Origin: Psychrobacter glacincola
GTDB taxonomy: Bacteria > Pseudomonadota > Gammaproteobacteria > Pseudomonadales > Moraxellaceae
Reading direction: 5' to 3'
Assembly: GCF_904846215.1 (NCBI RefSeq)
Contig: NZ_CAJGZK010000016.1
Coordinates: 1-64,000, forward strand
DNA: 64,000 nt
In this document: one piece after another, positions 35,882-45,597 of the stretch
Layout of the letters: every line of letters begins with the position of its first letter
Position numbering within the stretch: the first letter of the stretch is position 1
Program-made: the position numbers and the translations under genes
Notes under the pieces: generated by a model
What the model saw: only the letters and a program-made list of their open reading frames with translations
What the model was told of the DNA's origin: nothing
The model's database searches: none

Positions 35882-36475
35882 ATGAGTGAAGGCAATTCTG
35901 TGCCAAAAAAACGTCTAAAAGACCTCTTGCCTACCCCCGAAAAAGTGTTGGAAAGTCGCACATTGAAGCTATTCGCGCCGCAACTTTCTGACCCGAGGTT
36001 GTGGCATTTTAATCGTCATAGCTTAAACAAAGCCGTCTATATCGGCGTGCTAAGTGCCTTTTTTCCCTTGCCGGGGCAGATGTTATTGGCATTGATTGGT
36101 GCACTTATTTTCCGTGCCAATGTCCCTATGGCACTTGGTTTGACATGGATCACCAATCCGCTCACTACCTTACCTGTGTTTTATGCAGGCTACTACGTCG
36201 GTGCCAAGATCCTTGATCTACCGATGATTAGCTTGCGCACGATTGGCAGGATGATATCTGACTTGAGTTTGTGGATCATATCGGACGGCGCCAACCCCTT
36301 TATTACTTATAAAGGGACCGTGTCGTTAAGTGCATTTTGCTTAGGTCTGACTATCTTAGCCATTATCACCAGCATCGTCTGCGGTTTGGCGTTTAAAGCC
36401 ATTTGGCGCTATAAGACTGTCACCAGTTGGCAAAAAAGGCAGCTTAGCGCTTCAGATAAGCCATCCGAACTCTAA
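35882..36475 (+). CDS. DUF2062 membrane protein
   Basis: 197 residues from ATG 35882; a TTG 18 bases upstream is in frame. DUF2062 signatures are visible: HRHSLNKAVYIGVLSAFFP-like sequence at about residue 45, IPLPGQMLLA-type LPGQMLLALIGALIFRANVP, then WITNPLTTLPVFYAGYYVGA. Two to three helices and a C-terminal helix (LGLTILAIITSIVCGLAF). The family is widespread in Proteobacteria and of unknown function, sometimes fused to glycosyltransferases. It converges on the small gene at 36485 with nine bases between. Confidence 0.82.
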   Translation: MSEGNSVPKKRLKDLLPTPEKVLESRTLKLFAPQLSDPRLWHFNRHSLNKAVYIGVLSAFFPLPGQMLLALIGALIFRANVPMALGLTWITNPLTTLPVFYAGYYVGAKILDLPMISLRTIGRMISDLSLWIISDGANPFITYKGTVSLSAFCLGLTILAIITSIVCGLAFKAIWRYKTVTSWQKRQLSASDKPSEL

Positions 36476-36484
36476 TCAATCCTA

Positions 36485-36793
36485 TCAATCATCGTCTTTA
36501 TTGTCTTCGATAGCATTAATGATATTGTCAGTCAGCTTATTATCCATCACAAAAACTTCGACTACTTCTTCGTTTTTAAGCAACACATAACGCTTACCTG
36601 TCGCACTGTCTTGAGCCTTTAAATCAAAATCAGCACCGGCCAAAGTAATACGATCAAAAACAGGCGTCAGTAAATCTATTTGACCTTGTTTATCGAGCGT
36701 ATCAAATAACGCGGTATCCATATAATATTTTAATGGCTCATCACCTTCTTCAATACTACCAAAAGCAGCAATCGGGTCGTCATCTTTGTCCAT
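36485..36793 (-). CDS. Small acidic protein of unknown function
   Basis: 102 residues from ATG 36793 (MDKDDDPIAAFGSIEEGDEP); GAGGATC lies seven bases upstream, and an ATG at 36808 is an alternative. The protein is strongly acidic and soluble, with no helix long enough for a membrane and no known motif. It follows lolD by 58 bp on the same strand and could be the last gene of the lolC-lolD transcript. Function unknown. Confidence 0.6.
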   Translation of the reverse strand: MDKDDDPIAAFGSIEEGDEPLKYYMDTALFDTLDKQGQIDLLTPVFDRITLAGADFDLKAQDSATGKRYVLLKNEEVVEVFVMDNKLTDNIINAIEDNKDDD

Positions 36794-36851
36794 TATATTG
36801 ATCCTCATTCAATAAACAGACTGCTACTTTGCAGCCTTTTCCTATTATATT

Positions 36852-37532
36852 TTAATAATTTTCCCAATGACCATTGCGCAATAACAGCTGACGATCAGCA
36901 AGTGCTGCGAGATTGCGATCATGGGTGACCATCAATAGCGCCGTTTGCATCGTGCTTTGCAACTCTGATAATAACCCAAAAACACTTTGCGCATTGTCAT
37001 AATCTAAGTTACCCGTTGGCTCATCTGCCAAGATAAGTGACGGTTTGGTCACCAAAGCACGCGCAATCGCCACGCGCTGACGCTCACCGCCTGACAGCTC
37101 ACCCGGTCTATGTGCCAAACGGTGTTCAAGACCAACACTGTTTAAAATATCAATGGCTTGTTGACGCGCGTCAGCCGTCGATACTTCTGGGCGCATCAAT
37201 AATGGCATAGCAACGTTTTCAATGGCAGTAAATTCAGCCAATAAATGATGAAACTGATAAATGAAGCCCAAATACTTATTACGCATCGCACCGCGTTCGG
37301 TCTCATTCATACTGTTTAACAACTGACCATGCAACCAAACCTCACCGCTGGTTGGCGTATCAAGCCCACCAAGCAGATGCAGCAAGGTACTTTTACCTGA
37401 GCCACTGGTACCAACGATAGCGATACGCTCACCAGCGTTGACGGTCAAATCCAAACCCGTCAAGACTTGGGTGCTCACGGCGCCTTCATCGTATATCTTA
37501 TTAATATTGGTCGCTTTTAAGATAGCAGACAT
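36852..37532 (-). CDS. lolD: Lipoprotein-releasing ABC ATPase LolD
   Basis: 226 residues. Walker A is GTSGSGKST, the signature is [15 protein letters not shown], and Walker B is [32 protein letters not shown] is the typical LolD/MacB Q-loop. LolD powers release of mature lipoproteins from the inner membrane to LolA. Its permease gene lies directly upstream on the same strand (44 bp gap). Confidence 0.93.
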   Translation of the reverse strand: MSAILKATNINKIYDEGAVSTQVLTGLDLTVNAGERIAIVGTSGSGKSTLLHLLGGLDTPTSGEVWLHGQLLNSMNETERGAMRNKYLGFIYQFHHLLAEFTAIENVAMPLLMRPEVSTADARQQAIDILNSVGLEHRLAHRPGELSGGERQRVAIARALVTKPSLILADEPTGNLDYDNAQSVFGLLSELQSTMQTALLMVTHDRNLAALADRQLLLRNGHWENY

Positions 37533-37576
37533 AATGCTTCCTTTGTTTTATTTATAACGGCATTGACGCCTGTCGA

Positions 37577-38812
37577 TTACTCGTAACGCAACGTTTGTGC
37601 AGGCTGAATTTTAGCCGCTCGTCGTGCTGGATAAATGGTCGCCAAAAAGCTCAATATAAATGACGCACTGGTAATGAGTACCACATCTGCCAAACGCAGC
37701 TGCGATGGCAGATAGTTCACAAAATAGGCATCAAATAAATTTAGACCAAAGCTTTGATTGATAAAACCCAAAATATCACTGACCGTCAATGCAAATATCA
37801 CACCCAATATCGTCCCTGCAATGGTACCAATAAAACCAATCACCACACCTTGTACCATAAAGATCTGAGTAATCAAACGCGGTGAGGCACCAAACGTTTT
37901 TAAGATAGCGATGTCTGCTTTTTTGTCCGTCACTAGCATTACCAAACTTGAAACAATATTAAAGGCTGCCACGAGGATAATTAAGAACAGTAGCAAGCCA
38001 ACCATGGCTTTTTCCATTTGGATGGCACCAAATAAATTGCCATGCGTCTGGGTCCAGTCGCTAGGATATAATTGCTTTGGCGCTATTGCTGCCGCTTTTT
38101 GTGCTGCCATTGGCGCTGTGAAGATATCATGAAGCTTCATACGGATACCTTGGGCGCCCTCTGGTAAACGCAATAGCTTCGCCGCATCGCCCATTGGAAT
38201 AAATGCCATGAGACTGTCGACTTCTGGACTGATAGAGAATATACCGGTCAAGGTAAAGCGCTTAAAGCGTGGTATCACGCCCGCAGGTGATGGCGATGCT
38301 TCTGGCAGCACGAGAGTGACTTTGTCACCCAATTGCAGTCCTAGTGATTGCACCATACCTTCACCAAGCACAATACCGAACTCGCCATTTTTTAGCGTAT
38401 CAATATTGCCTTCCATCATATGCTCATTGATGATAGAAACGTTTTTCTCATACTCAGGATCCACACCTGTCACCATAATGCCAGCTACCTGACCATTCGA
38501 GGTCAACATACCTTGCAGCTGAATGAAGGGCGCAACCGCGACCACCTCTGGATCTTCTTTAATCTTATCCGCGACTTGTTTCCAATCACCAATAATCTCA
38601 GTTGATGTGACAGTCGCTTGCGGCACCATACCCAAAATACGCGTTTTTAGCTCACGATCAAAGCCATTCATGACCGACAGTACGGTAATCAATACCGCCA
38701 CGCCAAGCGTCAGACCAATCATTGAGATCAGCGATATAAAAGAGATAAAACCATTACTACGTTCTGCTCGGGTGTACCGTAAGCCGATAAATAACGCTAA
38801 AGGACGAAACAT
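37577..38812 (-). CDS. lolC: Lipoprotein-releasing ABC permease (LolC/LolE/LolF type)
   Basis: 411 residues from ATG 38812 (MFRPLALFIGLRYTRAERSN), with AAAGAG upstream; the longer open frame to 38980 has no ribosome site or family support. Four helices: one at the N-terminus (FISLISMIGLTLGVAVLITV) and three in the C-terminal FtsX domain, with a large periplasmic MacB-PCD domain between. The segment SVMNGFDRELKTRILGMVPQ is the LolC/LolE hallmark. Only one permease gene is present next to lolD. If no second one exists elsewhere, it is probably the LolF form, which works as a homodimer. Confidence 0.88.
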   Translation of the reverse strand: MFRPLALFIGLRYTRAERSNGFISFISLISMIGLTLGVAVLITVLSVMNGFDRELKTRILGMVPQATVTSTEIIGDWKQVADKIKEDPEVVAVAPFIQLQGMLTSNGQVAGIMVTGVDPEYEKNVSIINEHMMEGNIDTLKNGEFGIVLGEGMVQSLGLQLGDKVTLVLPEASPSPAGVIPRFKRFTLTGIFSISPEVDSLMAFIPMGDAAKLLRLPEGAQGIRMKLHDIFTAPMAAQKAAAIAPKQLYPSDWTQTHGNLFGAIQMEKAMVGLLLFLIILVAAFNIVSSLVMLVTDKKADIAILKTFGASPRLITQIFMVQGVVIGFIGTIAGTILGVIFALTVSDILGFINQSFGLNLFDAYFVNYLPSQLRLADVVLITSASFILSFLATIYPARRAAKIQPAQTLRYE

Positions 38813-39261
38813 ATTCAAACTCTTTATCTTATCTACGTGCGACTTTATGTAGGTTACAAAACAAATAGCGGCAATTGCATCACACTTTTGCAGCTGCCAC
38901 AAAAACATATCAATCGAACACAAAAACAGGGTATAAGACAAGCCAAATGTGGCTGTCAAAAGGGAGCTAGTTTGACACAATTTGGCTAACAGGTGCCAGT
39001 CATTAGCGAAAACTGTCCAGATTTTATAATAAAAAATGCGGTTTTATGATTATTTTTTATAACAGACTTGCTATTCTCTGTGTCTATACCTATATATTGT
39101 ATGCTAAGGACAATTGTCATTAACCCCTCATTGTTGTTTGTTGCCTCTTTACTGACGGCATTGCTGACCATCATAAACCCCTCTTTTAAAGTGGCACATG
39201 ATACTCAGCGATCACAGTTTCAGACCCAAACCTCATGGCTGACTTAAGTTTGAGTATTTTC
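38813..39261. other. Divergent intergenic region, nothing recognised
   Basis: Lies between the permease gene and the gene at 39262 and should hold both promoters. It has T/A-rich tracts but no repeat or RNA motif that I can name. Confidence 0.4.
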
Positions 39262-40230
39262 ATGACCATTAATTATCAATATAAAAACATCCAATCTCCT
39301 ACCAAAATCACCTTAACTGATGAGCAATCAGCTGGTCACGGTGACCATTGGCGTATTCTGACTGATGACATGAGTCATGATGTACCTGAATGGTTACAAC
39401 AGATGATTGAAAAAGCAGCAATGCCTAAAGGTCTTAATACCGATGTCAGTGCCAAAGACAGCTGTTTATTGCTATCTGAGAACCAGCCTTGTCATATCAA
39501 TCAAGTACTCGCTATGAAGGATGGCAAGCCTGAATGCTTTATTAATGCCTACCCTTGTGTTGATAGCCCATATGGTCTGAGCTGTAAAATTGAGCGTATG
39601 ATTGTCAATGACAACTCACACGATGCGGTATTACGCTTACGTACGGCTGATGGCAGCATCATCTACGCTTTTGATCAGTTATATACGGCCAATCGTCATT
39701 TGTATCAACGTGATACAGCCTACTTCGTTAACTTTAGTGCATGGGCGCATGAGATCAAAATAAGCGAACAAAATGAAGTCATCAAAGTAGAAGACCAAGA
39801 AGCAATACGCTATCACCGTGCTTTCAATGATATCGTCGCGGCAAACGATGGAAAGATGCCGGATGACTTACAACAACAAATCAAAGCATGGCAACCAGAA
39901 ACCAAAGAACAAATGGCGCCAGTTGAGATTAATTTGGGTCATATGTGTGCCTACCTGTTTGGCGATACATTAGGGCAAGAAGATGAGGCTTGGTGTCAAG
40001 GTCAAGTACTTGGCAAGCAAGAAACCTTATTTAATGGAAAGACAATTATTCTGTTTGATGTGGTGGTACTGCGCGAACAAGATGCAGATCCGTTTGTGAT
40101 GCGTATTGGTGCGCTAAAAACACCTGATACTGCCTCTATCAATGTTCATGATTACGTACAAGCGAACGTATGGCTACAAGCAGCTATTTATAAAGAAAAT
40201 CAGCACGTCGCACAGTCAAAAGCCAGCTAG
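39262..40230 (+). CDS. Conserved-looking cytoplasmic protein of unknown function
   Basis: 322 residues from ATG 39262 (MTINYQYKNIQSPTKI), with TGAG eight bases upstream; an ATG at 39235 would add nine. No signal peptide or membrane segment. Aromatic and charged residues are evenly spread, as in a folded globular protein, with cysteines in CFINAYPCVDSPYGLSCKIE. I do not recognise a family. It ends in a strong terminator shared with the convergent SCP2 gene. Function unknown. Confidence 0.65.
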   Translation: MTINYQYKNIQSPTKITLTDEQSAGHGDHWRILTDDMSHDVPEWLQQMIEKAAMPKGLNTDVSAKDSCLLLSENQPCHINQVLAMKDGKPECFINAYPCVDSPYGLSCKIERMIVNDNSHDAVLRLRTADGSIIYAFDQLYTANRHLYQRDTAYFVNFSAWAHEIKISEQNEVIKVEDQEAIRYHRAFNDIVAANDGKMPDDLQQQIKAWQPETKEQMAPVEINLGHMCAYLFGDTLGQEDEAWCQGQVLGKQETLFNGKTIILFDVVVLREQDADPFVMRIGALKTPDTASINVHDYVQANVWLQAAIYKENQHVAQSKAS

Positions 40231-40245
40231 TCAGATTTAGATTAT

Positions 40246-40299
40246 TTTAGACAAATAAAAAGCCCCTAATGGATTTAAGGGGCTTTTTATTTGTCTAAA
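40246..40299. terminator. Strong bidirectional terminator
   Basis: A perfect 22-bp stem, TTTAGACAAATAAAAAGCCCCT and its complement, around a ten-base loop. It includes AAAAAGCCCCT/AGGGGCTTTTT, so T runs are available in both directions for the two convergent genes. Confidence 0.92.
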
Positions 40300-40321
40300 T
40301 ACGATTAAATTGATAAAAAGC

Positions 40322-40711
40322 TTAAGCCATCGTAGTCATTGACTTAACATTGCTATAAAGCGCTTTTTGCTCAGCACTTGGACGAGCCGTCTGCACTGCC
40401 ATCAACTGTGACATATCGCCTTCAACACGAATTTTACCACCCATAAAGGCACCCATGATTTCATTGGTATCAAAATCAGTGATGATAGATTGCAAAATAC
40501 TGCGATCAAGCAATAACGTGGTGGTCGCTGCATCGTTTAAGCCGCGATGCAATAAACCGTTTGCAAAGTTGGCTTCAATGTCTTGGTCAGCATCAGATAC
40601 TTTTAGATTGACGATCATATTCGCCAATGCTGGTGGTAAATTAAGCTCACCAGCTTCTTGACCCATTTGCTCAACTTGCTCAAACCATTCATCTGTCAAA
40701 AAAACTGCCAT
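40322..40711 (-). CDS. SCP2 sterol-binding-domain protein
   Basis: 129 residues forming one SCP2 domain. The late motif EIMGAFMGGKIRVEGDMSQLM is the typical end of the SCP2 fold, preceded by TLLLDRSILQSIITDF. SCP2 domains hold lipids or acyl-CoAs in a hydrophobic tunnel; bacterial single-domain members lack a proven role. AAGGATAATA precedes the ATG. Three 15-bp direct repeats lie in its leader at 40732-40774. Confidence 0.8.
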   Translation of the reverse strand: MAVFLTDEWFEQVEQMGQEAGELNLPPALANMIVNLKVSDADQDIEANFANGLLHRGLNDAATTTLLLDRSILQSIITDFDTNEIMGAFMGGKIRVEGDMSQLMAVQTARPSAEQKALYSNVKSMTTMA

Positions 40712-40731
40712 ATTATTATCCTTAATACCTA

Positions 40732-40774
40732 TTGTTGTTGATCATTTTGTTGTTGATCATTTTGTTGTTGATCA
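40732..40774 (-). repeat. Three tandem 15-bp units upstream of the SCP2 gene
   Basis: TTGTTGTTGATCATT repeated 2.9 times. Each unit contains the palindrome TGATCA. The array ends 20 bp upstream of the SCP2 start codon, within its probable leader or promoter. Confidence 0.85.
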
Positions 40775-41620
40775 GTGTTAGGTCAGCACCATTCCCGCTC
40801 GAACCTAACATCTGCTTAAATAATAAAAAAATTACCACTACATTACTACAAGTCGACTATTTTATATAACAAGCACTTTATTATGGATGGTGCTCAGTTG
40901 CATTACAAGATGCGACCTTACAATAAGTAAAACCATTTGTAGAGCAAATACTACACTTGTTACAAAACCTTATTCACAATTTATTTGTACCAACTTGTTA
41001 ATGCTATCTTTTTTCACCTATAGAATAGTCGTGAAATTGGGTATAAAATAAGTGGATAACGCAGCAGTAATAGCTTGCTTGCTAAGATTTTACCAAAGAG
41101 TTTGTATTTTGGCGCATAGTTCTGATGATATTTGATTAGGTTTGCGTTACAATACCCTTAAACAGAGTCGGGAGTTTTAACTAAACATTACGTAAATATG
41201 TTTTTTTGTCAGCTATCGCTAGCATACATTGACGGTCGATACCTTCTTATCACCGGTTGAACATTAGTATCTATCTTGGTTTGTACAGCTTTTGGCCGTG
41301 ACAATTAAGATAAATACTCAGCCTCAATAGATGTTTGATGCTCGAGAACGGCACATTTTCTTATTAAACCTGACAATATATTAACAATCCTACTATCAAC
41401 CAGCGTCGCGGGCAGTGCGTTTTTTTACTGCTTTCTACTCATCAGCAAACACTGATATCTAGACCCTGCTTAGCTTGATAGTTAATACCGTCAGCCTGAT
41501 AAGACGAGTGAAAACAGCATTTACCAAAGCCATTGTCTGGTTATGATCGTTGTCATGATCCAGACGACGCGGCGTGTTAGTTAATTCTGTTGATAATTCG
41601 GGCTGTAAAGGAATCATCCA
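40775..41620. other. Long leader region before ccoN
   Basis: Almost 850 bp with no protein-like frame on either strand. It must contain the promoter of the cbb3 operon. I searched by eye for TTGAT-N4-ATCAA Fnr boxes and saw only poor half-sites (for example TTGATAGTTAATAC). AAAGGAATCATCC is the ccoN ribosome site. A long leader or small RNA cannot be excluded. Confidence 0.45.
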
Positions 41621-43102
41621 ATGAGTTTACAAAACACAGCACTCGCCCCTATTGACCGTGAGTACGAAATTACTGTCGTAAGATTCTTTACGGTTATGGC
41701 CGTGGTATGGGGCATCGTCGGCATGAGTATTGGTGTGTTCATTGCTTCACAGTTAGCATGGCCAGCACTCAATTTTGACATTCCATGGCTGACTTTTAGT
41801 CGTTTAAGACCACTGCACACCAATGCCGTTATTTTTGCGTTCGGTGGCTCAGCCTTGTTCGCAACGTCTTATTACATTGTTCAGCGTACTTGTAAGACAA
41901 GATTGTTTGCGCCATATTTGGCTTGGTTTACCTTTTGGGGTTGGCAGACGGTTATCGTAGCGGCTGTTATTACCCTACCATTAGGTTTGACCTCGACTAA
42001 AGAATACGCTGAGCTTGAATGGCCGATTGACATCCTTATCGCATTGGTATGGATATCTTATGCTATTGTCTTCTTCGGTACACTGATTAAGCGTAAAACT
42101 TCACATATCTATGTGGCTAACTGGTTCTTTGCTGCCTTTATTATTACGATTGCGCTACTGCATATTGTAAACAGTATGGCGATTCCTGTTAGTGCGTTTA
42201 AGTCTTACTCACTATTTGGCGGTGCAACTGATGCGATGGTGCAGTGGTGGTACGGGCATAATGCGGTAGGCTTCTATTTGACGGCTGCTTTCTTAGGCAT
42301 GATGTATTACTTCGTGCCAGTACAGATTGGTCGCCCTATTTATTCTTACCGTTTGTCTATCGTGCACTTTTGGGCATTGATTGCTTCATATATGTGGGCT
42401 GGTGGTCACCATTTGCATTATTCAGCGCTTCCAGATTGGACGCAGTCATTAGCAATGGTATTCTCAATCATTCTATTTGCTCCATCTTGGGGTGGTATGA
42501 TTAACGGTGTACTAACGCTATCAGGTAGTTGGGATAAGCTGCGTACCGATCCGATCATTCGCTTTATGATTGTCGCTTTGTCATTCTATGCCATGTCGAC
42601 CTTTGAAGGGCCAATGATGTCGATTAAGACTGTGAATGCGTTATCGCATAATACGGACTGGACGATCGGTCACGTACATTCAGGTGCGCTTGGCTGGGTT
42701 GGTATGATTACCATTGGTTCGCTATACGTACTGTTACCACGTATTTATAATAAGCCAAAAATGTATTCTATCAGCTTAATCACGACGCATTTCTGGCTGG
42801 CAACAGCGGGTACCATCTTCTATATCGTATCTATGTGGATCTCAGGTATTGGTCAAGGCATGATGTGGCTTGCCACTAATCCTGATGGTACTTTGGTTTA
42901 CAGCTTTGTTGATACCGTTGAATTCTCGCATTTCCCCTATATTGGTCGTGCGTTTGGTGGTCTTCTCTATGTATCTGGTATGTTTGTGATGGCTTATAAC
43001 GTCTATAAAACAATTAAGATGCCAGAAGGTAAGCCAGTAGATATTGCTGATCCGACTGATCATGAACCTAGTGTCGATCAAATCTCGACAGCTAAAGTAT
43101 AA
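41621..43102 (+). CDS. ccoN: cbb3-type cytochrome c oxidase subunit I
   Basis: 493 residues and twelve helices. The catalytic subunit of the high-affinity terminal oxidase; it binds heme b, heme b3 and CuB and reduces oxygen at low tension. Histidine-bearing motifs are visible: [56 protein letters not shown] and [19 protein letters not shown]. First gene of a tight ccoNOQP operon (9 bp to ccoO). The long upstream region probably carries oxygen-dependent control. Confidence 0.96.
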   Translation: MSLQNTALAPIDREYEITVVRFFTVMAVVWGIVGMSIGVFIASQLAWPALNFDIPWLTFSRLRPLHTNAVIFAFGGSALFATSYYIVQRTCKTRLFAPYLAWFTFWGWQTVIVAAVITLPLGLTSTKEYAELEWPIDILIALVWISYAIVFFGTLIKRKTSHIYVANWFFAAFIITIALLHIVNSMAIPVSAFKSYSLFGGATDAMVQWWYGHNAVGFYLTAAFLGMMYYFVPVQIGRPIYSYRLSIVHFWALIASYMWAGGHHLHYSALPDWTQSLAMVFSIILFAPSWGGMINGVLTLSGSWDKLRTDPIIRFMIVALSFYAMSTFEGPMMSIKTVNALSHNTDWTIGHVHSGALGWVGMITIGSLYVLLPRIYNKPKMYSISLITTHFWLATAGTIFYIVSMWISGIGQGMMWLATNPDGTLVYSFVDTVEFSHFPYIGRAFGGLLYVSGMFVMAYNVYKTIKMPEGKPVDIADPTDHEPSVDQISTAKV

Positions 43103-43111
43103 GGAGCGATC

Positions 43112-43750
43112 ATGGCTGGTACACCGCATGAAATTATTGAAAAAAATACAGGCTTGTTGGTCATTGGTATCGTTATTGCTATTAGCTTTGCAACACTCGT
43201 TGAGATTGTACCGCTGATATACGATTACAGAGGTGCTGAAGAAGGTGGCGTGAACGCACCCCTACCTGCTATGGAACCTTGGACTGCGCTTGAATTTGAA
43301 GGTCGTGACATCTACATTCGTGAAGGTTGTCACGTCTGCCATACCCAAATGGTGCGCCCGTTACGTGCTGAAGTTGAGCGTTACGGACCATACTCGCGTG
43401 CTGCTGAATCAACGTGGGATCACCCTTTTCTTTGGGGCTCAAAACGTACTGGTCCTGATTTAGCACGTGTTGGTGGACGCTATTCTGAAGATTGGCAAAA
43501 ACAACATCTGATTGATCCACGTTCATTAGTTCCCGAGTCAGTTATGCCTGGTTTCCCATGGCTTGCGACCAATGAAGTGAATGGCTCTAACGTTCAAACC
43601 AAAATGCGTCTATTCCGTGATCGCTTCGGTGTGCCTTATACTGAAGAAGATATCGAAGGCGCTCCTGATGCTGTGCTTGGTGCTACTGAGCTTGATGCCT
43701 TGGTTGCCTACCTACAGCAGTTAGGTACCGCAATGGAAGGACAGCGCTAA
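43112..43750 (+). CDS. ccoO: cbb3 oxidase subunit II (monoheme cytochrome c)
   Basis: 212 residues. An N-terminal anchor helix ([20 protein letters not shown]) and one heme c site, [23 protein letters not shown] and the later [12 protein letters not shown] are typical of CcoO. It passes electrons from CcoP to CcoN on the periplasmic side. AAGGAGCGATC precedes the ATG. Its stop codon overlaps the ccoQ start (TAATG). Confidence 0.95.
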   Translation: MAGTPHEIIEKNTGLLVIGIVIAISFATLVEIVPLIYDYRGAEEGGVNAPLPAMEPWTALEFEGRDIYIREGCHVCHTQMVRPLRAEVERYGPYSRAAESTWDHPFLWGSKRTGPDLARVGGRYSEDWQKQHLIDPRSLVPESVMPGFPWLATNEVNGSNVQTKMRLFRDRFGVPYTEEDIEGAPDAVLGATELDALVAYLQQLGTAMEGQR

Positions 43751-43932
43751 TGGGTATTGGTGAATTACAAACAATTGCGACCGTTTCTGCCTTTATTGCC
43801 TTCGTAGGCGTTGCATGGTGGGCGTATTCGCCAAAAAACAAAAAACGCTTCGAAGAAGATGCACAACTTGCGCTTGATGACGAGGATATAAAATCTCTGT
43901 CTGACGAGCAGCGCGATAAGGATAAACGATGA
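43750..43932 (+). CDS. ccoQ: cbb3 oxidase small subunit CcoQ
   Basis: 60 residues: one membrane helix (IATVSAFIAFVGVAWWAYSP), then a charged tail KKNKKRFEEDAQLALDD. Size, topology and position between ccoO and ccoP identify it. CcoQ helps assemble or stabilise the oxidase. It overlaps ccoO by one base and ccoP by four. Confidence 0.92.
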   Translation: MGIGELQTIATVSAFIAFVGVAWWAYSPKNKKRFEEDAQLALDDEDIKSLSDEQRDKDKR

Positions 43933-45077
43933 CATTCTTTTGGAGTTCTTGGATAACTATACTAAGCATCATGTGCTGGGCGTTTATCCTCGGTATTTTA
44001 CTAATGGTATTGAAATACAAACCAGAAGTAGAAGATGACGGTACCACAGGACATGAATACGATGGTATTCGAGAGTATGATAAAGCGCTGCCTAAATGGT
44101 GGCTAGTGATATTTTTTGGATCAATCATTTGGGGTGTTGCCTACTGGGTGTTCTTTCCAGGTATTTTTCCATCGAAATGGGCAGGCATCACAACGGTAGA
44201 AGTCGATGGCAAGACTTTGCCATGGACCTCTCACAATGAGCTAAACAGTGAGCTTGAAAGCAACAACAAAGTATTTACGGATAACTTTGAGAAAAATATC
44301 TTAGCAAAAGCAGATGCCAGCGGTGCCACCAAATCTTTGGCTAGCCTATCTGAGATGCAAGCCACCCTACGTCGTAGCGAGACTCCACCAGCAGACTTAC
44401 AGGCCAAAATTGATGAGAAGACGGCAGAACTTGCTCCTTATGTAGAAAAGCTTGCTGAAAATCCGAATGCTTTAAAGGTCGGTAGCCGTTTATTCTTACA
44501 GAACTGCGCAGTGTGCCATGGTTCTAACGCTAAAGGCGCTACAGGTTATCCAAATCTAACAGATAATGACTGGTTATATGGTGGTGAAGCGTCAAATATT
44601 TTGACGACGCTACACAAAGGCCGCGTTGGCGGTATGCCAGCTTGGCGCGATCAAATCGGTGAAGATGGTGTGCGTGCAGCGTCAGAATACGTATTATCAT
44701 TATCTAGTGATAACGGTAGCAAGAGTAACGACGAGCTAGATAAGACATTGGTTACCCAAGGCAGTGCAATCTTTCAGCAAAATTGTGCGTTGTGTCATGG
44801 TAAAGACGGCAAAGGTATGATTTCGGCAGGTGCGCCAAACTTAACCGATAATATTTGGTTATATGGCGGAGAACGCGAAACCGTACGTAATACTCTACGT
44901 TATGGCCGTGCGGGTGTTATGCCTGAGTGGGAAACTAAGCTAGGTAATGAGCGTATTATGTTACTTGCGGCTTATATTTACTCTTTATCAGATAAGCCAG
45001 CTAAAGCTACTAAAGTGTTACCTGTTAATACTACTGCGCCAAAAGCCGCAGCACCGGCTGCAGTTACCGCCAGCTAA
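43929..45077 (+). CDS. ccoP: cbb3 oxidase subunit III (diheme cytochrome c)
   Basis: 382 residues. Two N-terminal helices (FFWSSWITILSIMCWAFILG, then WWLVIFFGSIIWGVAYWVFF) and two CxxCH hemes: QNCAVCHGSNAKG and QNCALCHGKDGKG. The linker between helices and hemes is long, and an Ala/Pro-rich tail follows. It accepts electrons from the bc1 complex or small cytochromes. A terminator at 45123 ends the ccoNOQP unit. Confidence 0.95.
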   Translation: MTFFWSSWITILSIMCWAFILGILLMVLKYKPEVEDDGTTGHEYDGIREYDKALPKWWLVIFFGSIIWGVAYWVFFPGIFPSKWAGITTVEVDGKTLPWTSHNELNSELESNNKVFTDNFEKNILAKADASGATKSLASLSEMQATLRRSETPPADLQAKIDEKTAELAPYVEKLAENPNALKVGSRLFLQNCAVCHGSNAKGATGYPNLTDNDWLYGGEASNILTTLHKGRVGGMPAWRDQIGEDGVRAASEYVLSLSSDNGSKSNDELDKTLVTQGSAIFQQNCALCHGKDGKGMISAGAPNLTDNIWLYGGERETVRNTLRYGRAGVMPEWETKLGNERIMLLAAYIYSLSDKPAKATKVLPVNTTAPKAAAPAAVTAS

Positions 45078-45122
45078 CACTACTTTAGTCAATTTTTAGA
45101 TGGTAAATGGATAAGTTCGAAG

Positions 45123-45156
45123 AAAGGGAGGACTGCTATTACAGTTCTCCCTTTTT
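45123..45156 (+). terminator. Terminator of ccoNOQP
   Basis: AAAGGGAGGACTG ... CAGTTCTCCCTTTTT: a GC-rich stem, a six-base loop and a T run, 46 bp after ccoP. Confidence 0.85.
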
Positions 45157-45321
45157 ATTTGGTCATGATACTGAAATTTTTAATTTGAATGCTTTGATCT
45201 TTTGTCATGAGCTTTATTTACCCAGTAAAATCTGCCAAATAAATGGCACCTGCAATTCCATGTCAATGAGTCGATTTTACACTCCTTACATGACATTGAT
45301 TATTCTTATATAATGATTGTT

Positions 45322-45364
45322 TTTTAGCATTATTACCCCATTTATAGTAGGGAGAATGCTAAAA
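45322..45364. other. Hairpin in the ccoP-ccoG gap
   Basis: TTTTAGCATT ... AATGCTAAAA, a perfect 10-bp stem, with CCCC and GGG near the loop. It might be a bidirectional terminator or a leader structure of ccoG. Confidence 0.4.
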
Positions 45365-45377
45365 TAGCAAAACTTAA

Positions 45378-45416
45378 AAACCATTCATGAATTGTTATTT
45401 TTAGTATGAATGGTTT
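45378..45416. other. Second hairpin in the ccoP-ccoG gap
   Basis: AAACCATTCAT ... ATGAATGGTTT, an 11-bp perfect inverted repeat with a 17-base loop, 14 bp after the preceding hairpin. Role unknown. The remaining 180 bp before ccoG show nothing else. Confidence 0.4.
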
Positions 45417-45597
45417 AATCCCAATTGATTATTTACAATCGCTCATTTGGTAGTTGGCTCAGCTGTTTTTTACAGTGTACAACCGATCCAGCTACTTACT
45501 GACATTGATAACACCGCACATCCACCTATCTTACTTTTATAATAGATGTTTGTTACCCATGCCAGCAGACTGATTCTTTTTTTAAAGAGGCACGTTT

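Noticed and set aside
38813..38980. N-terminal extension of the Lol permease
   Set aside because: It precedes the conserved MFRPL start, which has its own AAAGAG site; it lacks a site itself.
40732..40774. CRISPR array
   Set aside because: The 15-bp units are contiguous with no spacers, so they are a simple tandem repeat.
45107..45313. 68-codon frame after ccoP
   Set aside because: It runs straight through the ccoNOQP terminator hairpin, so it is not a gene.
45421..45450. Fnr-like box TTGATTATTTACAA upstream of ccoG
   Set aside because: The left half fits TTGAT but the right half TACAA departs from ATCAA at two positions; too weak to list as a site.
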